Below are positions 17,174-28,054 of a stretch of 64,000 bases of DNA, in pieces. Origin of the DNA: Litoribacter ruber (GTDB lineage Bacteria > Bacteroidota > Bacteroidia > Cytophagales > Cyclobacteriaceae); contig NZ_JAHBGI010000004.1 of NCBI RefSeq assembly GCF_018500185.1, positions 62,001-126,000 on the forward strand, in the 5' to 3' direction. How positions within the stretch are numbered: the first letter of the stretch is position 1; every line of letters starts with the position of its first letter. The position numbers were made by a program, and so were the translations under genes. Under the pieces are notes generated by a model. That model searched no databases, was not told the origin of the DNA, and saw only the letters and a list, made by a program, of their open reading frames with translations.

Positions 17174-18028
17174 ATGAGAAAAACTTTACTTAGTATTCTT
17201 GCCGCTTTTGCGATTTCTTTCAGCAGCATTGCGCAGGATATAGGCCTGCTCTATGAAATCAGTGGCAACGGGCTGGAAAAGTCCAGCTACCTGTTTGGTA
17301 CTATTCACATCATCTGTGAAGAGGATTTTGAGCTAAGTGAACAGGTTGCCCAAAAAGTAGCCGAGTCGAAAAGCCTGGTGCTGGAAATCGATTTGGATGA
17401 TCCTGCCATGATGCAGATTGTTTTTGCCAACATCAACAATCCTGAAGGGGAGAAGATCACCGATTTCTTAGATGAAGAGGAATTTGAAGCAACGAGGGAC
17501 TTTTTGCTGGAAAATGCGGCGGTGGACATTTCCATGATGAAATCCATGAGGCCATTTATGGTGCTTTCCATGCTTTACCCCAAGATGTTGGAGTGTGAGA
17601 CCAAGGCTTATGAAATCGAGCTGATGCAGATAGCCAAGGAGAATGAGAGAACAGTGGAGGGGCTAGAGACCATACAGGATCAGCTATCAGTTTTTGAACA
17701 CATCCCATTGGAAGAACAGTATAAGAACCTATATGATTATGTTTCTGATTTTGAAAAAGGAAGAAGGGAGTTCAGAAAGCTTATTGATACTTATAAAACC
17801 AAGGATGTAGACAGGATGGTAGAAATAGTGGGTGAAAGCCCTGAATATAAAAACTACCAAGATGTAATGCTTCACAACAGGAACAGAAACTGGATTGAGC
17901 CTATGAAAGGCTTTATGCAGGAAGGTCAGATGTTTTTCGCCGTAGGGGCAGGGCATTTGGGCGGAGAGCTAGGATTGATTAATTTGTTGAGAAATGAAGG
18001 TTACACCGTTACCGTAATTGAGGAATAA
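17174..18028 (+). CDS. TraB/GumN family protein, exported
   Basis: A 284-residue protein with a signal peptide (about 1-20, ending SIAQ). The N-terminal GLLYEISGNG and YLFGTIHI and the C-terminal FFAVGAGHLGGELGLINLLR are the two conserved blocks of the TraB/GumN (PrgY-like) family, proposed to be a metallo-hydrolase of the Tiki type; the His of GTIHI, a Glu (LEIDL) and the GAGHL His fit that. The substrate in bacteria is unknown. The stop TAA and the next ATG share one base (TAATG), so it is coupled to the phosphatase gene. Confidence 0.88.
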   Translation: MRKTLLSILAAFAISFSSIAQDIGLLYEISGNGLEKSSYLFGTIHIICEEDFELSEQVAQKVAESKSLVLEIDLDDPAMMQIVFANINNPEGEKITDFLDEEEFEATRDFLLENAAVDISMMKSMRPFMVLSMLYPKMLECETKAYEIELMQIAKENERTVEGLETIQDQLSVFEHIPLEEQYKNLYDYVSDFEKGRREFRKLIDTYKTKDVDRMVEIVGESPEYKNYQDVMLHNRNRNWIEPMKGFMQEGQMFFAVGAGHLGGELGLINLLRNEGYTVTVIEE

Positions 18029-18546
18029 TGTTGAGAAAGGTTTTAACGCTTTTAGTAGTATTTGGATTATTTGCCTGGCTTCCAGCCTTTGGTCAAGCGC
18101 AGGATAATGAAAGGGCCATTTATATCATCCGTCATGGAGAAAAGCTTGCAGACAAAGATGATCCTGCGCTTTCCCCGGAGGGCGAGCAACGGGCCGAAAG
18201 AGTAAAAGCTCTTCTTCAGGATAAAGATATTAGAAAGGTTTACAGTTCCGATACCAAAAGAACCCGAAGCACCATTATGCCTTTTGCCGATGATAAGGGT
18301 TTGGGTATACAGCTTTACGATACCAAAAAGCACGGGGAACTGGTGGCCAAACTGCAGGAAGAAACCGATAATGTCGTGGTGATCGGTCATTCAAATACCA
18401 TTCATCATTTGGTGAATTTACTTGTAGGAAAGGAGATGATGGAAGAATTGGATGAGTCGGATTATGAAAATATTTTTGTGGTTTATATTTCAGATGAGGG
18501 TGCCACCAGGCTGGATTCCAAGAAATTCAGTGACTTTGAAGGTTAA
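18028..18546 (+). CDS. SixA-like histidine phosphatase, exported
   Basis: A 172-residue member of the histidine phosphatase (phosphoglycerate-mutase-like) superfamily. A signal peptide covers about residues 1-24. The catalytic RHG motif is at R35-H36-G37 (IYIIRHGEKL) and the second conserved His lies in VVVIGHSNT. A signal peptide means it works in the periplasm or is lipid-free secreted, unlike the cytoplasmic SixA of E. coli. It is translationally coupled to the TraB/GumN gene and closes the operon at a terminator. Substrate unknown. Confidence 0.88.
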   Translation: MLRKVLTLLVVFGLFAWLPAFGQAQDNERAIYIIRHGEKLADKDDPALSPEGEQRAERVKALLQDKDIRKVYSSDTKRTRSTIMPFADDKGLGIQLYDTKKHGELVAKLQEETDNVVVIGHSNTIHHLVNLLVGKEMMEELDESDYENIFVVYISDEGATRLDSKKFSDFEG

Positions 18547-18574
18547 TAGTCTATTGTAGATAGTATTTAAAAAG

Positions 18575-18608
18575 AAAAAAGCCGAGGCCTATGGGTCTCG
18601 GCTTTTTT
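18575..18608 (+). terminator. Terminator after the SixA-like gene
   Basis: Stem of 15 bp (18575-18589 with 18594-18608, one G-U pair) with a TATG loop, ending in seven T. Confidence 0.92.
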
Positions 18609-18665
18609 TGCTGTTGGAAAAACCAGCTTTTTTGTTCAAATTAGAATTGGATCACCAAATTTTTT

Positions 18666-20219
18666 ATGCATAGAGTAAATAATATTCAGCGTTTAATTTC
18701 AGAAAAGTGGGACTTGATAATCATTGGTGGAGGAGCCTCTGGACTTGGTGTGGCTTTGGATGCCTTGAGCAGAGGGATGAAGGTGGCTTTGGTTGAAAAG
18801 TCTGATTTTGCCAAAGGCACCTCAAGTAGAAGTACCAAGCTAATTCATGGCGGGGTCCGATACCTGGCCCAAGGTAATTTGGGTCTTGTGAGAGAGGCAC
18901 TTTTAGAGCGTGGTTATTTGATCAAACAGGCCCCACACCTAGTAAAATCACAATCCTTCATCATTCCGATTTACTCCATTTGGCATCAGCTCAAATATTG
19001 GCTGGGATTGAAAATTTATGACCTTTTGGCGGGTGGCAAAAATATAGGCTCATCCACTCTTTTGACCAAGGAGGAAGTTGGTAAAAAGCTTCCCCAACTT
19101 AAAAAGAGGGACCTGCTAGCAGGGATTGAGTATTTTGACGGGCAATTTGACGATGCCAGGTTGGCAATCGCGCTTGTGAGGACCTGTGATGAATTGGGAG
19201 GCTGCCTGGCCAATTATGTCAAAGTGGATAAACTGCTAAAGAACTCCCAGGGAAAAGTTTCGGGCGTAGGATGTATGGATGAGCTTTCCGGAGAGCATTT
19301 CAAAATCAAGGGAAAGGTGGTTGTGAATGCAACTGGGGTATTTGCCGATAAAATTTTGAGACTGGATTCACCGGAAATGAAAAAATCCATCAGGCCAAGC
19401 CAGGGAATTCATTTGGTTTTGGACAAGAAATTTTTTGAAGGGGAAAGTGCCCTGATGATACCTCAAACCACAGATGGTCGGGTGCTTTTTATCGTACCTT
19501 GGAACGGTAAGATTATGTTGGGAACAACGGATACGTTGAGAAAGCGGGTCAAATCTGAGCCGGTGGCTCTGAAAAGGGAAATCCAATTTGTACTCAAAAA
19601 CGCCAATAAATATTTAACCCAAAAGGCAACTTTGCAGGATGTTTTATCGGTATTTGCTGGTCTTCGTCCCTTGGCGGCACCTCAAAATGGCGATGCCAAA
19701 ACCAAAGAAATATCCAGAAGTCATAAAATCTCAGTTTCCGAAAGTGGCCTGGTCACTTTAGTGGGTGGGAAATGGACTACTTTCAGGAAAATGGGTGAGG
19801 ATACTGTCAATAAGATACATAAGCTTCTAAATCTAAAAAGCCCCTCCAAATCGGCAGGTATTAAACTTAAGGGGTACGTTAATCCTATTCCTAATTCCCC
19901 TTTTTCATTTTATGGCAGTGATGAGCCCGAAGTCTGGAAATTGATTGAAGAGGATGCTGGATTAAAGGAAAAGTTGCATCCGGATTATCCTTTTTGCCTG
20001 GCCCAGGTGGTGTGGGCGGTGAGGATGGAGATGGCCCACCATGTGGAGGATTTTCTGTCTCGAAGGATCCGGATTTTAGTTATGGACGCAAAATCGGCCG
20101 TGGAGATGGCTCCAAAGGTGGCCGAAGTCATGGCCAAGGAACTGGGCAAAAATGAAGATTGGATTGAAAAGGAAGTGAAAAGCTTTCAAAAGCTTGCGAA
20201 GAAATATATCTTGAACTGA
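18666..20219 (+). CDS. glpD: Aerobic glycerol-3-phosphate dehydrogenase
   Basis: FAD enzyme at the inner membrane that oxidises glycerol 3-phosphate to DHAP and passes electrons to quinone. The 517-residue protein has the FAD Rossmann motif [17 protein letters not shown] at about 18-34, the family signature [18 protein letters not shown] (about 56-73) and a C-terminal DAO_C domain. First gene of a glpD-glpK-glpF unit with gaps of 5 and 2 bases. No glpR regulator is present and I see no clear TAnnTTTG box in the short upstream gap. Confidence 0.96.
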   Translation: MHRVNNIQRLISEKWDLIIIGGGASGLGVALDALSRGMKVALVEKSDFAKGTSSRSTKLIHGGVRYLAQGNLGLVREALLERGYLIKQAPHLVKSQSFIIPIYSIWHQLKYWLGLKIYDLLAGGKNIGSSTLLTKEEVGKKLPQLKKRDLLAGIEYFDGQFDDARLAIALVRTCDELGGCLANYVKVDKLLKNSQGKVSGVGCMDELSGEHFKIKGKVVVNATGVFADKILRLDSPEMKKSIRPSQGIHLVLDKKFFEGESALMIPQTTDGRVLFIVPWNGKIMLGTTDTLRKRVKSEPVALKREIQFVLKNANKYLTQKATLQDVLSVFAGLRPLAAPQNGDAKTKEISRSHKISVSESGLVTLVGGKWTTFRKMGEDTVNKIHKLLNLKSPSKSAGIKLKGYVNPIPNSPFSFYGSDEPEVWKLIEEDAGLKEKLHPDYPFCLAQVVWAVRMEMAHHVEDFLSRRIRILVMDAKSAVEMAPKVAEVMAKELGKNEDWIEKEVKSFQKLAKKYILN

Positions 20220-20224
20220 GACTT

Positions 20225-21727
20225 ATGGAAGGTAAAGAAACCTACATTCTTGCTTTGGACCAAGGGACTACCAGCTCCAGAGCGATTCTTTTTGACAAAG
20301 CCGGGGAAATTGTAGCGGTGGCGCAACGGGAATTTAAGCAATATTTTCCCAAGCCCGGCTGGGTAGAGCATGATGCCAAGGAAATTTGGACCAGCCAAGC
20401 TACCGTGGCAATGGAAGTTTTGACCCAGACGGGAATCACTCCTTCGCAAATAGCGGGTATAGGTATCACCAATCAGCGGGAAACCACCGTGGTATGGGAT
20501 AGATCGAGCGGTCGGCCTCTACATAAAGCCATCGTATGGCAGGACAGACGAACGGCCGATTATTGTAATCAACTTTTGAAAGAGGGAAAAGGTGAGCTGA
20601 TAAATAAAAAGACTGGGTTGATCATCGATTCCTACTTTTCGGCTACGAAGGTTCGCTGGATCCTGGAAAATGTGGACGGAGCAAGGGAAAAGGCTGATGC
20701 TGGGGAATTGTGTTTTGGGACTATAGACAGCTGGCTTGTTTACAATCTGACCAGTGGGAAGCATCACCTGACAGACATCAGCAACGCGAGCCGAACCATG
20801 CTTTTCAACATTGTGGAGAAGAAATGGGATGAGGAACTGTTGGATCTGTTTGGGATTCCAATGTCCATGATGCCGGAGGTGAAGAGTTCCAGTGAAGTTT
20901 ATTGCACGACGGCTGGGGATGTTTTTTCGGCCAAGATTCCAATAGCAGGAATAGCTGGTGATCAGCAGGCTGCACTCTTTGGACAGTTGTGCCTCAAGGA
21001 TGGTATGGCGAAAACCACCTATGGAACAGGGTGTTTTTTGGTAATGAATACGGGGGAGCAACCTGTGTTTTCATCCAATAAATTATTGACTACCGTGGCA
21101 TGGGAGATAGCTGGGAAAACCACCTATGCCTTGGAAGGCAGTGTATTCATTGGCGGAGCCGCTATCCAATGGCTAAGAGATCAGCTGGAGCTGTTTAAGA
21201 ATGCAGAAGAAAGCGAAGATCTTGCGGCCCAATTAGAGGATAACGAAGGTGTGTATTTTGTTCCGGCCCTTACCGGTTTGGGAGCCCCACATTGGGATGC
21301 CAATGCAAGGGGAGCATTCTTTGGAATCACCAGGGGGACGGGCAAGGCCCACTTTGCCCGTGCAGCGCTCGAGTCTATTGCTTATCAGGTCAAGGATGTT
21401 TTGGCGTCCATGGAAAAGGACAGGGGGGAGGAAACGCAGGAAATGCGGGTGGATGGGGGAGCCACTGCCAATGATCTTTTGATGCAGTTCCAGGCTGACT
21501 TGGTCAGATGTGCTATTTTGCGGCCGGCTATCTTGGAGACAACAGCTTTGGGGGCAGCTTATTTGGCTGGATTGGCAGTAGGGTTTTGGAAAAATACTGA
21601 TGAATTGGAAAGTCTTTGGAAAAGTGATTCCAAATTTGAACCCAAAATGGATAAAGAAAAAGCCGATGCCCTGCTGAAATACTGGCAAAAGGCCGTAAAA
21701 AGAGCTTCCCACTGGATCGAGGATTAG
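20225..21727 (+). CDS. glpK: Glycerol kinase
   Basis: Phosphorylates glycerol with ATP to glycerol 3-phosphate. The 500-residue FGGY-family kinase has [13 protein letters not shown] at about 12-24, [12 protein letters not shown] at about 81-92, and the C-terminal FGGY block [21 protein letters not shown] (cited as about 405-425). Length and motifs are normal. It sits between glpD and glpF, so its product is the direct substrate of the upstream gene's enzyme. Confidence 0.97.
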   Translation: MEGKETYILALDQGTTSSRAILFDKAGEIVAVAQREFKQYFPKPGWVEHDAKEIWTSQATVAMEVLTQTGITPSQIAGIGITNQRETTVVWDRSSGRPLHKAIVWQDRRTADYCNQLLKEGKGELINKKTGLIIDSYFSATKVRWILENVDGAREKADAGELCFGTIDSWLVYNLTSGKHHLTDISNASRTMLFNIVEKKWDEELLDLFGIPMSMMPEVKSSSEVYCTTAGDVFSAKIPIAGIAGDQQAALFGQLCLKDGMAKTTYGTGCFLVMNTGEQPVFSSNKLLTTVAWEIAGKTTYALEGSVFIGGAAIQWLRDQLELFKNAEESEDLAAQLEDNEGVYFVPALTGLGAPHWDANARGAFFGITRGTGKAHFARAALESIAYQVKDVLASMEKDRGEETQEMRVDGGATANDLLMQFQADLVRCAILRPAILETTALGAAYLAGLAVGFWKNTDELESLWKSDSKFEPKMDKEKADALLKYWQKAVKRASHWIED

Positions 21728-21729
21728 GT

Positions 21730-22473
21730 ATGAACATTTACTTTGCTGAATTTATAGGTACTGCCCTTCTGATTACCGTGGGGTCGGGGGTTGTTGCCAA
21801 CGTGGTTTTGAAGGATACCAAGGGCTATCAGAGTGGCTGGATGGTGATCACCACGGCTTGGGCACTGGGCGTATTCATAGGGGTGGTAGTGGCCGGGCCA
21901 TATAGTGGTGCGCACCTTAATCCAGCGGTTTCACTAGCTCTTGCCATTACTGGAGATTTTGATTGGAGCTTGGTTCCCGGATATATGCTCAGCCAGCTGT
22001 TTGGAGCGGCTGTGGGATCATTTGTAGCTTGGCTGGTATACAAGGATCATTTTGACCGAACGGAGGATGCAGGCCTTAAATTTGCGCCATTTGGGACAGT
22101 GCCTGCCATCCGAAATTACTCTTCCAATTTTTTGTCGGAGGTTACAGGTACGTTTGTTTTGATTATTGTGATTCTACATATCACTCACCCAATGATTGGT
22201 GATGGTAGCGATACGCCAATTGGGCTGGGTTCCATTGGGGCTCTTCCCGTAGCATTTTTGGTTTGGGTTATCGGATTGGGATTAGGCGGGACTACGGGTT
22301 ATGCCATTAATCCAGCCCGTGACTTGGGACCCAGGATTGTACATGAAATACTGCCAATAAAAGGTAAAGGGAAGAGTGACTGGGCATACAGCTGGGTGCC
22401 AATATTTGGGCCTTTGACTGGGGCGGCATTGGCAGCGGGGCTTTATTTATTGTTGGTGGGGCTTACAGAGTAG
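21730..22473 (+). CDS. glpF: Glycerol facilitator (aquaglyceroporin)
   Basis: Inner-membrane MIP channel of 247 residues, six helices and two half-helices with the NPA motifs HLNPAVSLAL (about 60-69) and INPARDLGPR (about 192-201). The Asp after the second NPAR is the hallmark of glycerol-conducting members as opposed to water-only aquaporins. It completes a compact glycerol uptake and oxidation operon: uptake by glpF, phosphorylation by glpK, oxidation by glpD. Confidence 0.95.
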   Translation: MNIYFAEFIGTALLITVGSGVVANVVLKDTKGYQSGWMVITTAWALGVFIGVVVAGPYSGAHLNPAVSLALAITGDFDWSLVPGYMLSQLFGAAVGSFVAWLVYKDHFDRTEDAGLKFAPFGTVPAIRNYSSNFLSEVTGTFVLIIVILHITHPMIGDGSDTPIGLGSIGALPVAFLVWVIGLGLGGTTGYAINPARDLGPRIVHEILPIKGKGKSDWAYSWVPIFGPLTGAALAAGLYLLLVGLTE

Positions 22474-22516
22474 GGAAAGACGGAAAATCGAGGCTCCTTA
22501 ACGGAAAGAAACGGGA

Positions 22517-22567
22517 CACGGAGTTTCGCAGAGTTAAAAAGGAGTTGCACAGAGCTTCTTCGCGGAG
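22517..22567. repeat. Degenerate short intergenic repeat (cacggag/cacagag type)
   Basis: Imperfect repeats CACGGAGTTTCGCAGAG (22517-22533), GGAGTTGCACAGAG (22541-22554) and CGCGGAG (22561-22567) occur between glpF and the terminator. They resemble the widespread non-coding CACRGAG/CACAGAG repeat remnants seen between bacterial genes. No ORF covers them. Confidence 0.4.
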
Positions 22568-22610
22568 TAATTTTTTTTAGCATGTGACTTAGGAGAGTGA
22601 GGAATAAAAA

Positions 22611-22638
22611 AAAAGCGGAAAGTTGCCTTTCCGCTTTT
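22611..22638. terminator. Bidirectional terminator between glpF and atpC
   Basis: Perfect 12-bp stem (22611-22622 with 22627-22638), TTGC loop, with nine A at 22606-22614 on the left, which gives the U tract for the minus-strand atpDC transcript. Confidence 0.88.
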
Positions 22639-22657
22639 AATATCTATTTAAGAATTA

Positions 22658-22903
22658 TTATCCGATTACTTTTTCGGCCAAAAGGATAATGTTGTTTTCT
22701 TTTACTTCCACAACTCCACCGTCAACTTCTAAGGTCTGCCTCCCTTCCGCGGTAGTGAAAGCCACTATGCCTTTGGAAAGGGCAGAAACGAGAGGGGCGT
22801 GGTTTTTCAAAACCTGAAACGCGCCATTAGCTCCTGGGAAGCTTGCTTCTGTGACTTCACCCTGAAATACTTTCTTATCCGGTGTAATGATTTCTAAACG
22901 CAT
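22658..22903 (-). CDS. atpC: ATP synthase epsilon subunit, short form
   Basis: Central-stalk subunit of F1. The 81 residues cover only the N-terminal beta sandwich (LEIITPDKKVFQGEVTEASFPGANGAFQVL onward, cited as residues 3-32). The usual C-terminal two-helix domain, which in many bacteria inhibits ATP hydrolysis, is missing; E. coli epsilon has about 139 residues. The stop is clean and a terminator follows, so this is the natural length as in other Bacteroidota. It follows atpD by 45 bases. Confidence 0.94.
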   Translation of the reverse strand: MRLEIITPDKKVFQGEVTEASFPGANGAFQVLKNHAPLVSALSKGIVAFTTAEGRQTLEVDGGVVEVKENNIILLAEKVIG

Positions 22904-22948
22904 ATTGGTATAATTAGAAATGCAAAGGCCGAAGCCTTTGCATTAAAA

Positions 22949-24463
<1,515 letters not shown>

Positions 24464-24500
24464 TTAATGTGAAAGGGAAATATGCTTTTTTATTCGAGTG

Positions 24501-24530
24501 CAAAATTAATTAATAAACCTTAATACCAAA
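24501..24530 (-). promoter_or_regulatory. atpDC promoter
   Basis: Minus-strand TTTG (24527-24530) and TAATTTTG (24501-24508) with an 18-base spacer, the best full match to TTG-N17-23-TAnnTTTG among housekeeping genes in the window. The -7 box is 46 bases before the atpD ATG. Confidence 0.7.
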
Positions 24531-24632
24531 GGATGTTTTGAATTTAAATACACATCGATTTGAATTTTTATCTTTACTGGCCTGTTTGGGCCTTTTGGCT
24601 TGCATAAATTGCATTTATTTTAGCTTTTACTG

Positions 24633-25118
24633 CTAAAAAACACGCCTACCTACCACAAATTTCTTGGACCAATAATCCGAATTGATGGCATCTTCGGTCA
24701 CTCCTAAGGAGGTGGAGGCGTGAATGAACTGGATATTGCCCCGATTATTGGAAGTCACGATGCCGGCATGGGTAACTTGGCGTCTTTTTCTCCCCGTGGC
24801 AAAAAATACAACATCACCTTTCTTCAGGCTTTGTACGGTTACTCTTCTGCCGATTTTACTCTGGGCCTCGGAAGTTCTAGGCAAGGTCACCCCAACGCTG
24901 GAAAAGGAGTGAAGCAGCAGGGCCGAGCAATCCATGCCCGCTCTAGTGGTGCCGCCAAACCTGTAAGGTGTGCCGTGAAAGGACTTGGCCGTGCTCACCA
25001 CCTGGTCGATGTTTTTCTTGCGGACCTTGCGGCTGGAGGAGCATGAACTTGACAATAAAACAATAAAAACTAAAAATAGCAGCTGAAATTTAGACGTGCT
25101 TGAAATAATGGTTCTCAT
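24633..25118 (-). CDS. NlpC/P60 family lipoprotein (cell-wall hydrolase)
   Basis: A peptidoglycan endopeptidase of the NlpC/P60 cysteine-peptidase family. Numbered from ATG 25118 it has 161 residues: a lipoprotein signal peptide with lipobox LLSSSC, a short basic linker, then the catalytic domain. The nucleophile lies in GMDCSALLLHSF, the His in VTHAGIVTS, and the third polar residue in FIHASTSLGV. The open frame extends to a TTG at 25130, but ATG 25118 makes a cleaner signal peptide. Monocistronic; no murein-synthesis genes adjoin. Confidence 0.9.
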   Translation of the reverse strand: MRTIISSTSKFQLLFLVFIVLLSSSCSSSRKVRKKNIDQVVSTAKSFHGTPYRFGGTTRAGMDCSALLLHSFSSVGVTLPRTSEAQSKIGRRVTVQSLKKGDVVFFATGRKRRQVTHAGIVTSNNRGNIQFIHASTSLGVTEDAINSDYWSKKFVVGRRVF

Positions 25119-25168
25119 ACTCTTACTCAAATCAGGTTATTTTTTCAATTATAACAAGTAAAAAAACT

Positions 25169-25189
25169 AGTAGCAAGATTCAAGCTACT
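25169..25189. repeat. Inverted repeat upstream of the NlpC and TPR genes
   Basis: AGTAGC (25169-25174) and GCTACT (25184-25189) separated by nine bases in the 180-base divergent gap. Could be an operator or a small hairpin. No clear promoter boxes are seen in this gap. Confidence 0.3.
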
Positions 25190-25300
25190 TTAAATAATAT
25201 GTTGAGATATGTAAACTTAGGTTGGGCTAATGATTATGTTTAAATTAGGTCTGGAAATTGCCTAATGACTTTTTATAAAAACCCTTAAAACGACCTATTT

Positions 25301-26260
25301 ATGTTCATAAACGTGTTTGTTAGCCTTTCATTTGGCCTTTTGGTGGCCTTTCAGTCTGAAGGTTCATCGTATCAAAGCAATTTGCAGGAGGATCACAAAG
25401 TTTTTCAAGGCATGAGCCTTTTGGGTGATTCCCTGTTTACCAGCGTGGATTCGGCAGCAATGGAAAAGCAGCTGAATGACCTTTCGGATGCCCAAAGACA
25501 ATATCAGGAAGAAGAATCGTTGTATAATCTCATATGGGTTGGCCGTAGAGAGGCCTATTTGGGTAGGCATGATTTGGCTATCAAGACCTTTACCCAGGCC
25601 ATTGAAAAATATCCCGATAGCTATGAGGCATTGAGGCACCGTGGCCATCGTTATATATCCATCAGGGAGTTTGAAAAAGCTGTCTCGGACTTTTCAAAAG
25701 CCGCTCAACTGATGGAAGGAAAGGAAATCCAGATAGAGGAAGATGGAATCCCAAACAAACTGAATCAACCTCTCTCTACGGTGCAGTTCAATGTGTGGTA
25801 CCATTTAGGCCTGGCGCATTATTTATTAAATGATTATGAAAATGCGTTGAAAGCCTACGAAAAGTGTCTTGAGGTTAGCGATAATGATGATTTGGTAGTC
25901 GCTACTTTGGATTGGTATTATATGACCCTGATTAAAATGGATAGAGAGGCTGAAGCTAGGGAGCTTTTGGACAAAGTGCACGCTGATATGGAGATCATTG
26001 AAAACGATGCTTACCACAAGCGCCTAATGACGTACAAGGGGGAAGTGGATGAGGATGATCTGATAAATGGGGATCTTAATTCTGACCAAGGGAAACTTCA
26101 ATACGTCACTCAAGGTTATGGATTAGGAAACCACTATTTAAGACAGGGAAAGATCCAGGAGGCCACAGAGACCTTTATGAGAGTAATGAAAACCAACTAC
26201 TGGTCAGCTTTTGGGTATATAGCCTCGGAAATGGAATTAGCAAAATTGAAAAATGAGTAG
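25301..26260 (+). CDS. Exported TPR protein
   Basis: A 319-residue protein with a hydrophobic N-terminus (about 1-20, probable signal peptide) followed by tetratricopeptide-like helical repeats at about 75-140 (GRHDLAIKTFTQAIEKYPDS, EFEKAVSDFSKAAQLM) and again at 160-200 (HLGLAHYLLNDYENALKAYEKCL) and near the C-terminus (QGKIQEATETFMRVM). TPRs mediate protein-protein contacts; no catalytic domain is seen. It overlaps the next small gene by 8 bases, so the two proteins are probably made together. Confidence 0.85.
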   Translation: MFINVFVSLSFGLLVAFQSEGSSYQSNLQEDHKVFQGMSLLGDSLFTSVDSAAMEKQLNDLSDAQRQYQEEESLYNLIWVGRREAYLGRHDLAIKTFTQAIEKYPDSYEALRHRGHRYISIREFEKAVSDFSKAAQLMEGKEIQIEEDGIPNKLNQPLSTVQFNVWYHLGLAHYLLNDYENALKAYEKCLEVSDNDDLVVATLDWYYMTLIKMDREAEARELLDKVHADMEIIENDAYHKRLMTYKGEVDEDDLINGDLNSDQGKLQYVTQGYGLGNHYLRQGKIQEATETFMRVMKTNYWSAFGYIASEMELAKLKNE

Positions 26261-26498
26261 AGAAGACTTTAAGGCGTTGCCGTTGCAGAAAAAGATACAG
26301 ACCTTGTATGCGGATGGACTATTTGTAGTTTCCATCCGCTATTATGGGTATAAGGTCAATCTATACCTGCTCGGCGACGATTATATCGAGGTTTTCTATA
26401 ATCACAAACTCGACCGAATAGAAAGGATCGAATATTTAAACCGCTCCCATACACGTATGAAGTTCTACTTGGATCAGATCCAACTGGATTCAATTTAG
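26253..26498 (+). CDS. Small conserved-type protein of unknown function
   Basis: An 81-residue cytoplasmic protein, rich in Tyr and charged residues (SIRYYGYKVNLYLLGDDYIEVFYNH at about 27-51) and predicted alpha/beta. I do not recognise the family. The start overlaps the TPR gene by 8 bases and the stop overlaps the end of coaE on the other strand by 4 bases. The tight coupling and good codon usage support a real gene. Confidence 0.7.
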   Translation: MSREDFKALPLQKKIQTLYADGLFVVSIRYYGYKVNLYLLGDDYIEVFYNHKLDRIERIEYLNRSHTRMKFYLDQIQLDSI

Positions 26499-27091
26499 CC
26501 TAAAAGTTTTTGATGGATTTCAAGCACCTGTGGAATGACCATCTTGTTTTCTGAATTTTTGATCACAAAATCAGCTAATTTGTTTTTTTCCTCATCGGGA
26601 AGTTGGCGGTTGATGATTTCGTTAATTTGTGCTTCTGATCTTTGGTCCCGCAGGAGGATTCTGCTTACCCTGAGTTTGAGCGGGGAGCTCACATTGATTA
26701 TTTTATCCAGTTCTTTGTAAGAACCAGTTTCAAAAAGCAAGGCCGCCTCTTTGATTACATAAGGTGTGTTTTGATGTTTTGCCCAGTTTTCAAAATCGGT
26801 TTTCACCGCTGGATGTACTAGTGAGTTGATTTTCTTGGTTGCTTCTGGGTCTCCAAATACTTTTTCTGCCAGGTAGGTTCTGTTCAATTGGCCATCAGCT
26901 GTAAAACTATCAGCTCCAAAAGTGGTGATGATGTTGTTTTTTAGCTCAGGATCATTGCTCATTAGCCACTTGGCCCTGTCATCGGCATAATACACCGGGA
27001 TGCCTAGCACGTTAAAAAATTTGGCTACAATGGATTTTCCGGAGCCTATTCCTCCGGTTAATCCCACTAGAAGTGGTCTATTCACGCTCAC
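26495..27091 (-). CDS. coaE: Dephospho-CoA kinase
   Basis: Last step of coenzyme A synthesis: phosphorylates the 3'-OH of the ribose. The 198-residue protein has the P-loop GLTGGIGSGKS at about 11-21, YYADDRAKWLM (about 34-44) with the catalytic Asp, and the LVHPAVKTDFENW block. It is the last gene of a long minus-strand run and its start overlaps ybbR by 14 bases. Confidence 0.96.
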   Translation of the reverse strand: MSVNRPLLVGLTGGIGSGKSIVAKFFNVLGIPVYYADDRAKWLMSNDPELKNNIITTFGADSFTADGQLNRTYLAEKVFGDPEATKKINSLVHPAVKTDFENWAKHQNTPYVIKEAALLFETGSYKELDKIINVSSPLKLRVSRILLRDQRSEAQINEIINRQLPDEEKNKLADFVIKNSENKMVIPQVLEIHQKLLG

Positions 27092-28049
27092 TATATTTTA
27101 ATTGAAGGCTATTGGGCTCAAAGGTGATATTTTCCAAATAGGGTGGTCTTCTGTTCAACTGTACATTTACGGTGCTGTCCTGGCGATTGCGGTTAACATA
27201 GTTGAGGATGCCTTCAAGTTCGGCTTCTTTCAAGTCATTTACATGCCTTTCGTCCACCAGATAGGTCATGATTACAGAAGAAATATCCGGATCAATATCC
27301 ACACGATCGGGGAAGTTGACTTTTTTCAGTCTTAACCTTTTGTTTCCCTCTAAAAACTCCACCACCTCAAATTCCACCAATACATTGTCCTCCTGTAGAG
27401 TCAGGAAGTCAGAAAGTTCTTTAGGGGCCTTTATCGGCAAAAGCTTGGAGTAGTTTTTATTGATTTTTTCATCTTCCAGCCTTACGGAAAAACTGCCTCC
27501 CAGCCTCTGAAGCACAGAAGTAGGACCTTTTACAGTCACGTATTCCGGGTCTACCTTAATGGAGGAAGCCAGCCGGATATTTTTGCCCAAAGTAGAAGGG
27601 GTGGTGTCCACTTGTACTTTGATTTTTCTTGTGACTAGGTTGTCAATATTGAGTTTTAATGAATCGGTAAGGATAGAGGTCAACTGGCTTGGAAGAAGCT
27701 TGTCAGAGAGCTCTCGCTGAATGTTTCTAGTGAGAATTACATCCTGCCTTGAAGGGTCTTTGAGTTCGATGATGAAAGGGGGGACATTGACGCGGAAATA
27801 TTTACGCAAAAGATCCCAGCCATTGCCATGGATTTCCACTCTGACATTGGAAGGCAGTTCGTCGACTGCCATATACTCTTGGCGGTCGTAAAAGAACTCT
27901 ATGGGATAGTCTACAATGGTGTAGTAACTATCCTTATTCATAGCGTTTAAAACCCAAAAAGTGGTGGCCGTCAATACACATAGGGCCACCACTTTTAGGT
28001 TAGAAGTTTTTTGTTCTTTTAACTTTTTGAAATACTTCTTAAAGTCCAA
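27078..28049 (-). CDS. YbbR-like domain protein
   Basis: A 323-residue protein with one N-terminal transmembrane helix (about 18-36) and a large periplasmic part built of YbbR-like beta repeats, for instance SIKVDPEYVTVKGPTSVLQRL. In Gram-positives YbbR (CdaR) regulates the c-di-AMP cyclase; that partner is not in this window. The only plausible start is TTG 28049, 5 bases after the yajC stop and preceded by a purine-rich AAGAAGA; no in-frame ATG lies upstream before a stop. Its place between yajC and coaE is typical for the phylum. Confidence 0.87.
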   Translation of the reverse strand: MDFKKYFKKLKEQKTSNLKVVALCVLTATTFWVLNAMNKDSYYTIVDYPIEFFYDRQEYMAVDELPSNVRVEIHGNGWDLLRKYFRVNVPPFIIELKDPSRQDVILTRNIQRELSDKLLPSQLTSILTDSLKLNIDNLVTRKIKVQVDTTPSTLGKNIRLASSIKVDPEYVTVKGPTSVLQRLGGSFSVRLEDEKINKNYSKLLPIKAPKELSDFLTLQEDNVLVEFEVVEFLEGNKRLRLKKVNFPDRVDIDPDISSVIMTYLVDERHVNDLKEAELEGILNYVNRNRQDSTVNVQLNRRPPYLENITFEPNSLQLKYSERE

Positions 28050-28054
28050 TCTTC

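Noticed and set aside
16518-17174. 218-codon minus-strand frame opposite the RluA-type gene
   Set aside because: No recognisable motif and full overlap with a well-supported synthase gene.
20519-21061. 180-codon minus-strand frame opposite glpK
   Set aside because: Antisense shadow of glycerol kinase, with no domain pattern.
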